Origin: Entrophospora sp. SA101 | Taxonomy: Eukaryota; Glomeromycota; Glomeromycetes; Entrophosporales; Entrophosporaceae | Assembly (NCBI GenBank): GCA_958430865.1 | Contig: CAUDNR010003335.1 | Coordinates: forward strand, 25,840 to 89,839 | DNA: 64,000 nt | Direction of reading: 5' to 3' | Shown here: positions 11,640-22,986 of the stretch, in pieces | How positions within the stretch are numbered: the stretch's first letter is position 1 | Layout: each line of letters opens with the position of its first letter | Program-made: the position numbers and the translations under genes | The notes under the pieces: generated by a model | Database searches by the model: none | Told to the model about the DNA's origin: nothing | Seen by the model: only the letters and a program-made list of their open reading frames with translations

Positions 11640-12020
11640 TAATTTTATTAACAGATGGCCTTGTAATAGACTTCATTTCTTGTTTTAAGTTATCTATACT
11701 GTTTTTTAAATTATCTATTTCATTTTGTAAATCTATTATTTCTGAATAAGAAGATATGTTAGTATTTAATTTAATTCTTTTCTTAATTTTTTTGTCATTG
11801 GTAAATATGATTCCTGACTAGTATTAAGTCTATGTCTTTGATATTTGATGTTTCTATCCCATTGAACCTTTGAGGTGTAACACTTTGTACAGAGAGAATC
11901 GCCTATATTAAGTTCAAAGCATCCTTCTCCTTCAGCTTTTCCTTTAGTAGTTTCATTTATTGTTCTAAAATATTCAGATTTAGTTTCTTTACAAAGCATG
12001 CATTGTTTAATTTTTGGCAT
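11640..12020 (-). pseudogene. Small two-CxxC protein with coiled-coil tail, frameshifted
   Basis: From MPKIKQCMLCKETKSEYF at 12020 the protein has two CxxC pairs (CMLC and CTKC) about 38 residues apart, suggesting one zinc site. A basic stretch then reaches a stop at 11766. A one-base shift away, the sequence continues as a clear coiled coil (ISSYSEIIDLQNEIDNLKN) down to about 11640. Either a one-base indel has split the gene or an intron was missed. The CxxC start resembles a relic inside the inverted-repeat element near 31260-31330. Function unknown. Confidence 0.5.
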
Positions 12021-12115
12021 TTTCACTATTATACACTGAAATCAAGGAAGGTCTGATCTAGTCTGATCTGACACGGAAAACGTTTTAAAAGATAAAGGAT
12101 TATAATACTGCAAAG

Positions 12116-12250
12116 TTTGAACACAGGTTAATTAGTGTTCGTCCATTACCTTCCAAATGGGGTGATAGTACTTTAAAATCTTCAATTGAAATGTATATTG
12201 GTGATCGTGTAACATACGAATGTCCATCATGCTTAAAAAACCCTTATTAA
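12116..12250 (+). pseudogene. Orphan coding fragment
   Basis: An open 44-codon stretch without an ATG reads as ordinary protein: FEHRLISVRPLPSKWGDST, then MYIGDRVTYECPSCLKNPY and two stops. I do not recognise the family. It is probably the end of a truncated gene. Confidence 0.3.
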
Positions 12251-12336
12251 TAAAAATTTATATATTAATATGTGACCGACTATGTTTGTAAATCATATGA
12301 TGTGGGACACCCCAGTAATTGTTGAAGGATCAAATT

Positions 12337-14723
12337 TTATTTCATCCATTTTCTTAAATTCATCTTTAAATTCATTTCTATAATTCCAATTATAAATAAT
12401 ATTTTTAATTTCTTAGCAGTTGGACATTTATCTGGATTAGCATCCATGAATTTGAATGCTAGTTCAATATAGAGTTTTGGTGTATTGTTTGAAAATCCAG
12501 GTCTTGCACCTCTACATATTTTCATTGCAAGATATTCATCATGTGCCAAATTATTAAATGGTTGTTGGCCAGTTGATACTACAGACATTAGAACCCCAAA
12601 ACTGTATACATCTGATGCTTTTGTATATGGTTTCTCTTTTAAAACTTCTGGTGCAATATATGGTAGTACTCCACATATATCATTTTTGTTTGATGATGAT
12701 GTTTGACTATCTGGGCATGATAAACCTAAATCTGCAATGAATGAATACTGTTTTCCCTTTTGAAAAATATTACCACTATGAAAATCATGATGAATAATTT
12801 CTTTTTCATGAATATCTTTTAAACCACTAATAATTTGTTTAAGAATATTAATTTTATCATTCCATTTTAAAATTTTAAAATCTTTAGTTAAATAATTTTG
12901 GAGACTTCCATCTTTCATATAATCCATTACAAAAATATATTCTTTTGTAATTGGATCTTGTGTTAATCCATAAATATGAATTATATCACTTTTATCATGA
13001 AGCTTTATATAATTTTTGAACTAAATAATAAATAAAATATTTAATTATAACAATAATAATTGATAATATCTAAAAAATCTGAAAATAAATAGAAGAATAA
13101 AATAATTTACCTCATTAAGAAATTCATCAGAAATATTCTGTGAATTGTGTAGTTTTTTTAATGCCACAGGCATATCCTTGCTAGTTCTTTTATTTCTACT
13201 ATTAACTTTCTGGCCATTTAACCAAGTAGCTTTGAATATAGTTGCAAACCCACCTTCACCAATCTTTTCAATATTTGTTAAATCATTATAAGGAATTCAT
13301 TGAAGATAATCATAATTTCTATATCTTGTTGCTTTAAGTTGTGTACTTTTAATCAACTCATTTAATGTTTCATTGTCACTAGTCCATCCTTCAGTTAATA
13401 GTTTTTGATCACATGATTGACACCATGAATAACTAGTATTATATCTATTGCAGGTTGGGCATTCCCCATACTTTTCACCTCTTTTCTTTGAATATTCATC
13501 ATTTTGAAAGCCTCCATCTTCCATGTAATGCATTACAGAGATATATTCTTTTGTAATTGGATCTTGTGTTAATCCATAAATATAAACTTTATCATAAAAC
13601 TTTGTATAATTTTTGAACTAAAATAACAAAAATATTTAATTACAACAATGATAATCAATGATATTTTTGTATTAATATAATAATTTACCTCATTAAGAAA
13701 TTCATCAGAAATATTCTGTGAATTATGTAGTTTTTTTAATGTCACAGGCATATCCTTGCTAATTCTTTCATTATCATGATTTATACTTTTATAACCATTT
13801 AACCAAGTAGCTTTGGATATAGTTACAAACCCACCTTCACCTATCTTTTCAATATTTGTTAAATCATTATAAGGAATCCATTGAAGATGATTACTATAAT
13901 GATACTTAGTTGCTTTAAGTTGTGTACTTTTAATCAACTCATCTAACGTTTCATTGCCACTAGTCCACCCTTCAGTTAACAACTTTGGATCACATGATTT
14001 ACACCATAAATAATCAGTATTATATCTATTGCATGTTGGACATTTCCCATAATATTCTCTTCTTTCCTTTGAATATTGATCATCATAATCTTGAAGACTT
14101 CCATCTTCCATGTATTCCATTATAAAGATATACTCTTTTGTAGCTGGATCTTGTGTTAACCCATAAATTTTATTTATAAATGATTTACCATGAAATGTAA
14201 CATAATTTCTAAACTATATAAAAAAAATATATTAAATTCAGAATAAGATTAAAAAATCTGAAAATAAATAATTTACCTCATTAAGAAACTCATCAGAAAT
14301 ATTCTGTGAATTATGTAGTTTTTTTAGTGCTACAGTCCTATCTTTTCTAGTTCTTTTATTTCCAATAGCCAGTTTATCACCATTTAACCAAATAGCTTTG
14401 GATATAGTTGCAAAACCACCTTCACCTATCTTTTGGATATTTGTTAAATCATTATAAGGAATCCATTGAAGATAATTATTATAATGATACTTAGTTGCTT
14501 TAAGTTGTGTACTTTTAATCAACTCATCTAATGTTTCATTGCCACTAGTCCACCCTTCAGTTAACAACTTTGGATCACATGATTGACACCATGCCAAATG
14601 GGTATTATATCTATTGCAGGTTTGACATTCCCCATACTCTTTATATCTAATATATGGATCTTCATTTTTGTCAGTAGGAGTATCATAATGATGTTTGTTT
14701 TCATTCAAAGTGTTTTTCATCAT
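12337..14723 (-). CDS. TKL-like protein kinase gene with triplicated zinc-ribbon plus N-lobe module
   Basis: The minus-strand exons 14723-14277, 14213-13689, 13617-13111 and 13020-12337 all join in phase 0 across GT-AG introns. Exons 1, 2 and 3 each encode a CxxC-x9-WC-x2-C ribbon, a WTSGNETLDELIKSTQLKAT-like linker and a kinase N-lobe with IGEGGF and a VALKKL lysine. Exons 2 and 3 each begin with the kinase hinge (EYMEDGSLQ) fused directly to the next ribbon. Only exon 4 supplies a C-lobe: HHDFHSGNIF catalytic loop, DLG instead of DFG, and APEVL. Exon 3 has an in-frame TGA at 13299-13297, where the other copies have TGG. A one-base loss near 12403 shifts the frame after the kinase domain. 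Skipping exons 2 and 3 would give a normal-length kinase of about 376 residues. Confidence 0.8.
12960..14640 (-). repeat. Roughly 580-bp tandem repeat inside the kinase gene
   Basis: Three units repeat with periods of 588 and 578 bp, measured between the equivalent splice donors at 14277, 13689 and 13111. Each unit spans ribbon, N-lobe, intron and hinge. The units differ by scattered substitutions, so the array is not a simple assembly stutter. Confidence 0.8.
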
Positions 14724-14936
14724 GGCTTTTGTATAATTTATCAAAAAAAAATTTTTTTCCCAAAGAACTTTTTTTTTCGGCCACAAATATGTATCACACA
14801 AAATATTAATTGGCGAAACGTGTACGAAGCAAGGGATTTACATATAAAAATTTGGGGCATACTAATTGAAGAAAATAATCGACTGTGTTTGTGAAATAGT
14901 TATACAACATACAAAATTTATATCGCACCAAATTTT

Positions 14937-14946
14937 NNNNNNNNNN
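14937..14946. other. Assembly gap (10 N), contig 1/2 junction
   Basis: Ten N characters. The sequence to the right enters the duplicated block 14957-16316 almost at once. Confidence 0.99.
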
Positions 14947-14956
14947 GAGTGAAAGT

Positions 14957-16316
14957 GGTAATTAATTACGTTAATTACGAATTACGTATTTACGGTAATT
15001 AGCTAATTACCATATCATGTATAGTAATGATAGTGGGGTGCATACTACTACTTTATGCAAAACTAATGTCATATTCTTTTCTATTAAGTGCTTGTTGCCA
15101 AAGGACTTTTGTTAGTAGAATACTGACATTTAATTTGAATATTGTAATAATAAAATTCAAAATCCACCTCATTTCTGCTAGTTTCTATTTGTAAATTTGT
15201 AATACAGATTCTTATTCAAATTATTCATAATGCACACAACTCAATCTTAATTCAAATTATTTGTTTTATTCAAATAGAAACCCTAGTTCTGGTCAAGTGC
15301 AAGGTTTTCTTTATAGCTGCACATGTATTATTATTGCAGGTGAATTCTGGTCAAATGTCTCAGTTTTATGTCCAGCTTCATATATTCTAAAAAAAAAAAA
15401 ATAGAAATATACTACTTGAGGCATTACTATGTAAATTAAAGGGGTTCCTAACTAATAGTTAAAGGTTGGCTGAACCATTAATCATCAGAAAGGATTATGA
15501 ATCAACCCCACCAGCTTTATTAATTAATCAAATGTATATTATTAAAAAATGAAGGAAATTTTTAAGTGTTTATACTTCTTGAAGCATTACAAACAATATG
15601 ACTTTTTACATGATTTTGTCCAATAAAATATAATAAATAGAATAATTAAATGAATGACTAATATTAATTACTAATGTTAATTACTAATGTTAAATGCCAA
15701 AATGCATCATTGATGTTATCATGATATAAAATGAAGCAATTGGGATCCAAGCTGGACCTCAATTTACTATTAATATCTTGTATGGCATTTATTTGGGTCA
15801 TGTATATTATCATTTTGCATATTCTCTCAAGCAAGCTGTGTTAAAGTCAATTCTCTTTCAAATTCTCTCCAACATTAGGAGGTTCCTACATGGAATTTAC
15901 AGTCAAATCTTGTCACAACAGGCCTCACCACAGCAGATTTCTTGTTATTATTAATAATATTAATTATAATTTAGATTTGGAGAGATCTGCATTTTATTTC
16001 AGGTCACGTGAATCAGTTATAGGAAGTGTTAATTTATATGAGCATAACGGAATTTCTTTGTGATTGGTCAATAATGATCAACAAATTTAATTGAGTTTGT
16101 TGACCAAAATAAAATTTGATTTTATCAATCAGAGGCAATTAAATATTAGCAATGTGTACATCTACATATTATGTTAATATACATATAAATAAACAATACA
16201 TGGTTTCCAAATAATTAAATCAATTGCATATCTAATAAAAAAACAAGTATTATTAATAAATAAATATTTAAAATGATAAAAATGACATGTTTGCATCTAC
16301 CTCTAAATGGTTTCAT
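14957..16316. repeat. Segmental duplicate A (partner 49387-50745)
   Basis: The offset is a constant 34429 bp from about 14981 to 16316, with only a few base differences (for example near 15315 and 15474). Homology stops inside the left terminal repeat of the MITE-like element. No gene is visible here. Confidence 0.9.
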
Positions 16317-17073
16317 CCTAGCAAAAAGGTGCTTCAGGAAAAAAGAGTTTTTGAGAAATCAGCTAATTTTTGTTTTTCTCTCTATTTTTGTCAAACATTC
16401 CGCTCAGTCTAAAGACCTCATAAATTTTGGGCAAATTTTAAAAGTATAGAAGTCACTTTCTGTCCTACCTTTTAAAAAAATAACTCTATTAGTTGATAGA
16501 ATATGTCTTTAGCTTTAATTTAATAGAGATTTTCTCAAAAAAATTGTTTGTTGTAGAGTTCTATTCTTTTTAAAACATGTACTTTGCTCGCGAGGAATTT
16601 GTCTCCCATAATCATTTCTAAATTTAGGAAAAAATATTACCAATTTAGATTAGCTCGTGACTATCGTATCTAAATTTGACAGTAAGAAAACTAAAATCAC
16701 GTGAAGTCCTATTTTTGAAAAATTTTATTACATTTTTGAACGAATTACAAAGTTGCTATTTTGAAATTTGGTCGCATGGCGCAGCAATAAGAGTCTTTAG
16801 ACCGAGCCAACCATAAAAATAAATTACTAACCCCTTTTTGTCCATATAAAATAATTTTTTTAATTTAAAAAATTTTTTTTGTAAGATTATCATTTCCTTT
16901 TTGTCATTATAAAATTTTTGGGACTAAAATTCAATAAATCTTTGTTACACTTTTCTATTAAATTGAATGTTGACAAAAATTATAATCATCACTTCAAAGA
17001 ATATAGCGGTGTCAATAACTCATTTTGGGATTTTTGAGCCCGAAGCACCTTTTGCTAGGATGGAACCCATTTC
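16305..17073. mobile_element. MITE-like element with about 30-bp terminal inverted repeats
   Basis: The left end (AAATGGTTTCATCCTAGCAA, continuing AAAGGTGCTTC) matches the reverse complement of the right end near 17041-17073 with few mismatches. An inner inverted pair (AGTCTAAAGACCTC near 16405 and GAGTCTTTAGACC near 16789) supports a foldable structure. There is no coding capacity. The other copy of this locus breaks off inside the left repeat at a gap, so presence or absence cannot be judged. Confidence 0.6.
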
Positions 17074-17654
17074 CCTGAGGCTGCTTTTCTATGTGAAAAT
17101 AAATTCGAAATTCGTGTCACATGAAGTTTTTTAAAATATCTTGTTACTTTTATAATAAAATCGAACTTTGTTGTTAGAGTAAAATGAAAGTACTCCATTA
17201 AAGCTTTCTAATGAATACTCTTTCATACTGAAAGGCCTTCTCTACATGAATTCATAGCTATTCAAAAACGGTATTACTTTTTCACTTCAAGGCTCAGATT
17301 ATTTCTCAATATCACTTTAAAAGACTTGATAGTAAATGAGAAGGTGTAGAATACTTTAAGCTTTCATATGGTCATTACTTTATGGGGGGTATTGGTTAAT
17401 AAGTTTTAGAGAGGTTCACGAAAAACTATTTTATAGAAATTTTAATAGTCATGAAGAATTTATGTAGATGGGATTCAGCAAAAACTAAAAGGTATTTTAT
17501 TAGTGATTGTTTTATATTTCTGACTTTATATTGATTAAAGTTTCATTAATGATTATTATGAATATCCATCAATCAGTAGTTGTTATAGCAACATTAAACA
17601 ATAATATGCAAATGACAATAACAAATCATCTTTTTTGAGGATGATAATAAAGTT
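17074..17654. other. Intergenic, no feature seen
   Basis: AT-rich sequence without an ORF, repeat or RNA gene that I can support. Confidence 0.5.
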
Positions 17655-18275
17655 TAAGATCCAGTTTGTGTAGGAGTGATCAAATTAAGCATTAAGGACA
17701 AGATCTATGAACAAAACATATTAACAAATGTTTTATCAATTATTCAATAGTTTGTGTGGGAGTGATCAAAGTGAGCATTAAGGACAAGATCTATGAACAA
17801 AGCATACTAACAAATATTTATCAATTATTCATTAAGAACAAGATCTATAAACAAAATTTACTAACAAACATTTTATCAATTATTTGATAATTTGTATAGG
17901 AATGATCAAAGTAAGCATTAAGGACAAGATCTATGAACAAAACATTCAATAGTTTGTGTAGGAGTGATCGAAATAAGCACTAAGGACAAGATCTATAAAC
18001 AAAATATACTAACAAACATTTTATCAATTATTCAATAGTTTGTATAGGAGTGATCAAAGTAAACAAAATATACTAACAAATGTTTTATCAATTATTCAAT
18101 AGTTTGCAGAATGATCAAAGTAAGAGTTAAGGACAAGATCTATGAACAAAACATACTAATGAACATTTTATCAATTATTCAATAGTTGTATGGGAGTGAT
18201 CAAATTAAGTGTTAAAGACAAGATCTATGAAACAAGTTTTACAAAAATGAACATTTTATCAATCATTCAATAGTT
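17655..18275. repeat. Minisatellite, unit about 87-90 bp
   Basis: Seven or eight copies of a unit containing AGGAGTGATCAAAGTAAGCA, then GGACAAGATCTATGAACAAA and TTTTATCAATTATTCAATAG. Several copies have internal deletions. Starts are near 17665, 17750, 17888, 17948, 18038, 18098 and 18182. Non-coding. Confidence 0.85.
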
Positions 18276-19713
18276 ATGTTTATTATTTATTTATGTATAT
18301 AAATTTCTCTTTTTAACTTATATTTAATAACATTGCTATGCTAAATAATTAAATGAATAAAGTCAGAGATAAAACACCTTTTAATTTAATCATTATTGTT
18401 GCTTGTTATTATTCTAATCATTATTTATGTATATAGGTAAAGAAAATTTCTAAAATCTATTTATTTATAAAAGACATACCTAAGCAATCAAAAATCTGTA
18501 AATATTCATAATAATGTAATATTTGGTCATTTATTTCTGCCTATACTTTTATACTTGCAATTGGATGCATCAAACAAATTTTATGCATATGAATATAAAT
18601 GCAAAATTTGACTTTGAGGGTCATATTATTTTTGGTTTTATTAACAACCTGCCTTAAATTTTCTTAAAGCAGATACATATGATAAAGAAGTTAATCTCAA
18701 ATTTGGTAGTGGTTTCTACACAAGCAAGGGTATCAAATGAGGGTGTGAAGACATTCAATTATAAAATTTTACTATGATGCAGATCATCCAAATTTACTAC
18801 TATTGATCGGAGAATGCGCAGAAAATGCACAGTAATAGTTTTCAGAAATGCACAAAAAACCGAAATTCCGTTGTTTTTTGGAGAAGTGGTGTAATAAATG
18901 CAGAAAACCTAATACTAAAAACACAAAGAATTTTACTCTCTATGTGTTTTCTGAAAACTAATGCTAAGGACATTTTTTGTGTGTTTTCCGTGCGTTCTTC
19001 CATATGTTTCCTATGTAAAACGTGCTCTTTGCGGGAAGATTCCATACATTTCCTGTTTTGGTATTGTATTTCCCGTGTATTTTCCATACAAGATTTTTTA
19101 TAGGAAGTTGGGAAGCAATTGTGTTATCCCCATTACCTTGACATCATAAACCCCCGATCACAATAATAGCTTAGCTAGAAATAAAAAATATACAAGGTGA
19201 TATTAAAACAAGTCCCTATCACAATAAAACTCTTGTTTTTGCCACAAAAATTCTAGTCTTGTATACAAAAACAAAGAAAAGAAAATAAAACACCCAGCTA
19301 ATTCTAAACAACGTTGGAGGAAGCTAAAAATCATTATTGAGAAGATTATTTAAGGAGGAGCTATGAAATGCATTAATCCTAGAATGACAGTTGTTGCACG
19401 TAGAAGTTGAATAATTTTGATGGTATGTACAGCCAAACCTCGTTTCAAAAATCTATAGGGAAAACATAAGAAATTGCATTTAAAATTTGTTTTGACAAAT
19501 TTATGTTTTTATATGTAAAGCAAGTGAAGCAAAATTTATTAAAAAATTTTGTTGTAACGCGAATTTAATTATTGAAGGTTTAGCTGTAGATCATCATATT
19601 AATAGGTGGTGTTACAATCAATGATCTTTTTGTAATAAATAAATAAAGTGTATCGTTTTTTTTTTTAATAATATTCCACTTTTTACCAAAGAAAATTTGA
19701 ATTACATCTATAA
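18276..19713. other. Intergenic; possible short inverted-repeat element at about 18797-19171
   Basis: CTACTATTGATCGG near 18797 roughly mirrors CCGATCACAATAATAG near 19153. This suggests a decayed 375-bp element, in which the overlapping ORFs at 18825-19149 are chance. AAATTTTACTATGATGCAGATCA just upstream (18767) recurs near 33190. The remainder holds nothing supportable. Confidence 0.3.
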
Positions 19714-20245
19714 ATGGATAAACTTAAAGAGGTAAACAAATGTTTTCAAAAAGATGGACTTAATAAAGACATTCTATAATAATAAAATAATTAATATTAT
19801 TACTTCTTATTGTTCATAGAAAATAAATACACTTAGAGATGAACGTGATGCAGCAATTTCTAGTAGTGAAGAAGTAAAAAATGAAAATAAGAAAGTTCAA
19901 GATGAGCTCACTGCTAAAGAGCGAGAAAATCATTCTCTTACAAAGAAAGTTTCACAACTTGAGTCTGACCTGGATGAAGCTCTAAAAAACTTGAAAGAAA
20001 TTACTGAAAAGTAAGGGTTTGAATTATTATTAGATTCGTAGTACTGATATATTTACTAATTTATGTATATTTTTATTTATAGACTTCGTGAGATTGATGT
20101 TAAATCAGAAAGTCAAGAACGTCATATTGCTAAACTTGAAGAAGAATGTACAGAAAAAGATGCACAAATAGAAGAAAAGAAAAAGGCATATGATGAATTA
20201 AAAAATGAATATGATGAAACTATTAAACATCTTGATAATATTTAA
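19714..20245 (+). CDS. Tropomyosin
   Basis: Exons 19714-19731, 19820-20010 and 20083-20245 join to a 123-residue protein with standard splice sites. It starts MDKLKEKINTLRDERDAA and is one continuous heptad coiled coil. Towards the C-terminus it matches the fungal tropomyosin pattern (ITEKLREIDVKSESQERHI, KLEEECTEKDAQIEEK), ending HLDNI. Tropomyosin wraps along actin filaments and, in fungi, stabilises actin cables and the cytokinetic ring. Fission-yeast Cdc8 and budding-yeast Tpm2 have 161 residues. This product is 38 shorter, close to one actin-spanning period, apparently missing from the middle of exon 2. Either this is a three-period isoform or an exon is missed in intron 1 (88 bp, no obvious exon). 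Confidence 0.82.
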
Positions 20246-20410
20246 AAATGTTTTATTATTTTATTTAAATGTCATTAATAATTTATTATTTTATATGATT
20301 TATATATTATATTTATTAGGTGAGACTACATATCATAATTATCATGAACATTTATGTTTAACCAATAAATAAAATATAAATATTATCATTTTATGTTATA
20401 ATTGATTGGT

Positions 20411-20990
20411 TCATGATTTTTTAATCTCTGATACAACATATCTAGTTTCTAATAATTCATCTTCTGTCACCTTAACTGTTGGTATGATTGATTGGTCAAG
20501 TTTAAATACTAAATTCTTTGAAGATCTAATGTCTCTCTCCAAATCTTTAATCCCATCTCTTGTTTCCTGTTATTATTAATATCATATTTATTATTATTAG
20601 TAAATATTATTACTATTATTATTAATAAATTATTATTAATGACTAATAGTAATTAATAATAACAACCTCAACAGATTTTTGAATTGTTTTCAATGAATTT
20701 ATATTTTGAATAATTGAATTATTTACATATGATAAATGATTATTAGTTATGTTATTTATTTCTTGCCATAATTTTTGATTTGATTCAACTATTTTTTTTT
20801 AAAAATCATTTTAGCATTAAATTTTTACAAGAAAATCAAATCAACAAAAACAAAAAACATACTCAGTTCCTTTTCCAAAGGTGTTCTTCTAATAATTGTG
20901 GATAATTATCAGTAAAATGAAAATTTTTTTAAAAAAAAATCATAAATCTAGAAATAATTTAATTTATATTTACTTTGTTGAAGAAGACAT
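20411..20990 (-). CDS. Small coiled-coil protein, 106 residues, four exons
   Basis: Found by splicing on the minus strand: 20990-20974, 20888-20863, 20788-20667 and 20566-20411 give an uninterrupted frame with GT-AG introns in phases 2, 1 and 0. The product begins MSSSTKRTPLEKELIESNQK and is helical and hydrophilic. It ends in DELLETRYVVSEIKKS. There is no membrane segment. Size and pattern recall small subunits of BLOC/BORC-type or kinetochore coiled-coil complexes, but I cannot name the family. It is convergent with tropomyosin, the two stop codons lying about 165 bp apart. Confidence 0.6.
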
Positions 20991-22986
20991 TTATAAATAT
21001 TTTTTGTTGAAAAAAGATTGAATTACACACATTATTTGTGTTACAATTAATTATTTGTTTCATTTATTTTGAAAGAGGGGGGTTCTTTATCAATTAAAGG
21101 AGTAGCAGCAGTGATTAACTAGTGAGTAAATCAGATTCAGAAGAGGAAGAAAGTGATGAATGAATCTGCTGCATTAAATTAGGACGAACTTTGTAAAAAA
21201 AAAACAGCATGTAAGAAAGGTTGTATATAACTATATCTTTAATAAAAATCAATTAGCATGTAATAGTAGAGATTTCTTGTAATGTTTTCTTGCTTATATC
21301 AGATAAGTAATTATAATAATGATGACTGTGGTGTTGATTTGATTATAATATTGATGATTTTATTTTTTAAAATGTTATGTTGTGTTTAGGAAATTTATGT
21401 GATATAATGGTACAGTCAAGGTTACCTTTTTTCATTGAGAAAAATCACAAACTTCCAATTGGAATGACATTAACAAGTGGAGTAATTAATTATATGAACC
21501 ATCAATAAGACATTAGTATTAATGCACGATGTTTAACATTGTCAGTGCTAGAAAAATATGGCGATGATGATTTGTAAAAATCCTTGAGGTGATGGTAAGC
21601 TTATTAGAGAGTATTATTAATTTGGATGATACAGGATTTAGCATCGAGAGCAAATCAGGTAAATAAAATGGTTTCTCGGAACAGACGATGATCAAAAGAT
21701 TTATATTCTTGTGATAAATTGGTTGAGATTACTAAAAGCTAAATTATATATAGAATCAAAGATCCAACACTATATAGACTATGTAAATTATATAAAAAAA
21801 TTATTATCGCTATGTTAAATTTCAATATATATATGTATAACTATTATTTTCCATCATCTATCATTACTATTACCATCTTTCCACCAATTCTCTTATTTTA
21901 CGTTCAATAATCAAGTTTCCTAATGGTTACATTTCATTGGACTACCATTGGATCATCATTATGTATTTGTAAAAATTTCATAATCCCAAAAAATCATACT
22001 GTTACTTCACTAATAGTACACGATGGATATTGATATTGAATAATCGAAAGAATGTGTAATAAAAAATGAGGAAAAGAAATTAAACGGTCACACATGTATG
22101 GTGCATTGGAGGTCATAAAATTTTCAATTTAGAAGTACTGCTTATCCCAAAACCTACAATTGATAAACCCGACTGGGTATTTGGGAATTAAATTGATTCT
22201 CGCAGATAAATTTAGCTGGAAGGTGAATCAGTTTGCCTATATATAAAGAACAATCTTAATAATTATATAATAGGCCCACATTCTCATTAATATCTACATT
22301 TCTTCGGTTAAACTAAAACCATCTATATTTCGTCGTTACCTATTATGTAATTTCATGAAATTGCCATGTTGATTATGGTAATTACTGTACACAAATAATA
22401 ATAAAATAAATTTGATCGATCGGCTCAGGATTATCAAAATTTCAAAAGAGCATTTTAAGCAATTCGAAATATTAATAAATCACAAGAATATTACGATCTT
22501 AAATACATGTTGGTGTAGAGCCAAACATTCTAGAGATTCACACGCATCCATTCGTTCTTTAACAAAAAGACAATCGGTATTATGTTGTAAGGCGTCACAT
22601 ATTAAACTAGTGAGGCAGTTTTAAAACAATCTTCAGGTAAGTTTATTAAAATGGAGCTTTTCAATAAAACGCGTGAAACTTGAAAAGATACCACTATTTT
22701 TATTAATAACAATATAATAATCCCTCCCTGTGATTGTGTGATCTTGTGATTAATCCCGCTTCATCGATTAATAAGATTGCATTATTCACTTTAACGAAAA
22801 GTTTTTAAGTTCATGTGTCAAATTTGGATCTTTTTTTCAAAAGAATTTTGATTGAAATTTTAGTTTAATAATTAACAGATAAATCTTAGAAATGTGCAAA
22901 TTTTCTCGAGATTATATTCTACAAAATGCAGATCTGTTGTGAAACTACAAAAATTTGTTGATCAATTTTATCAATTTTATCAAAAA
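20991..22986. other. Intergenic upstream of ZNHIT2
   Basis: At 21131-21170 a short plus frame reads KSDSEEEESDE and stops, perhaps the acidic end of a lost gene. At 21430-21570 another stretch reads KNHKLPIGMTLTSGVINYMN with stops nearby, a likely decayed coding fragment. A 70-codon ORF at 22412-22624 has no recognisable family and may be chance. From 21254 on, everything is duplicated at +29514. Confidence 0.4.

Noticed and set aside
15660..18275. CRISPR-like array
   Set aside because: The repeats are long AT-rich minisatellite units without short identical repeats and unique spacers, and the genome is eukaryotic.
18825..19149. Overlapping Cys/Phe-rich ORFs on both strands
   Set aside because: No protein-like conservation, and both strands are open by chance in an apparent short repeat element.
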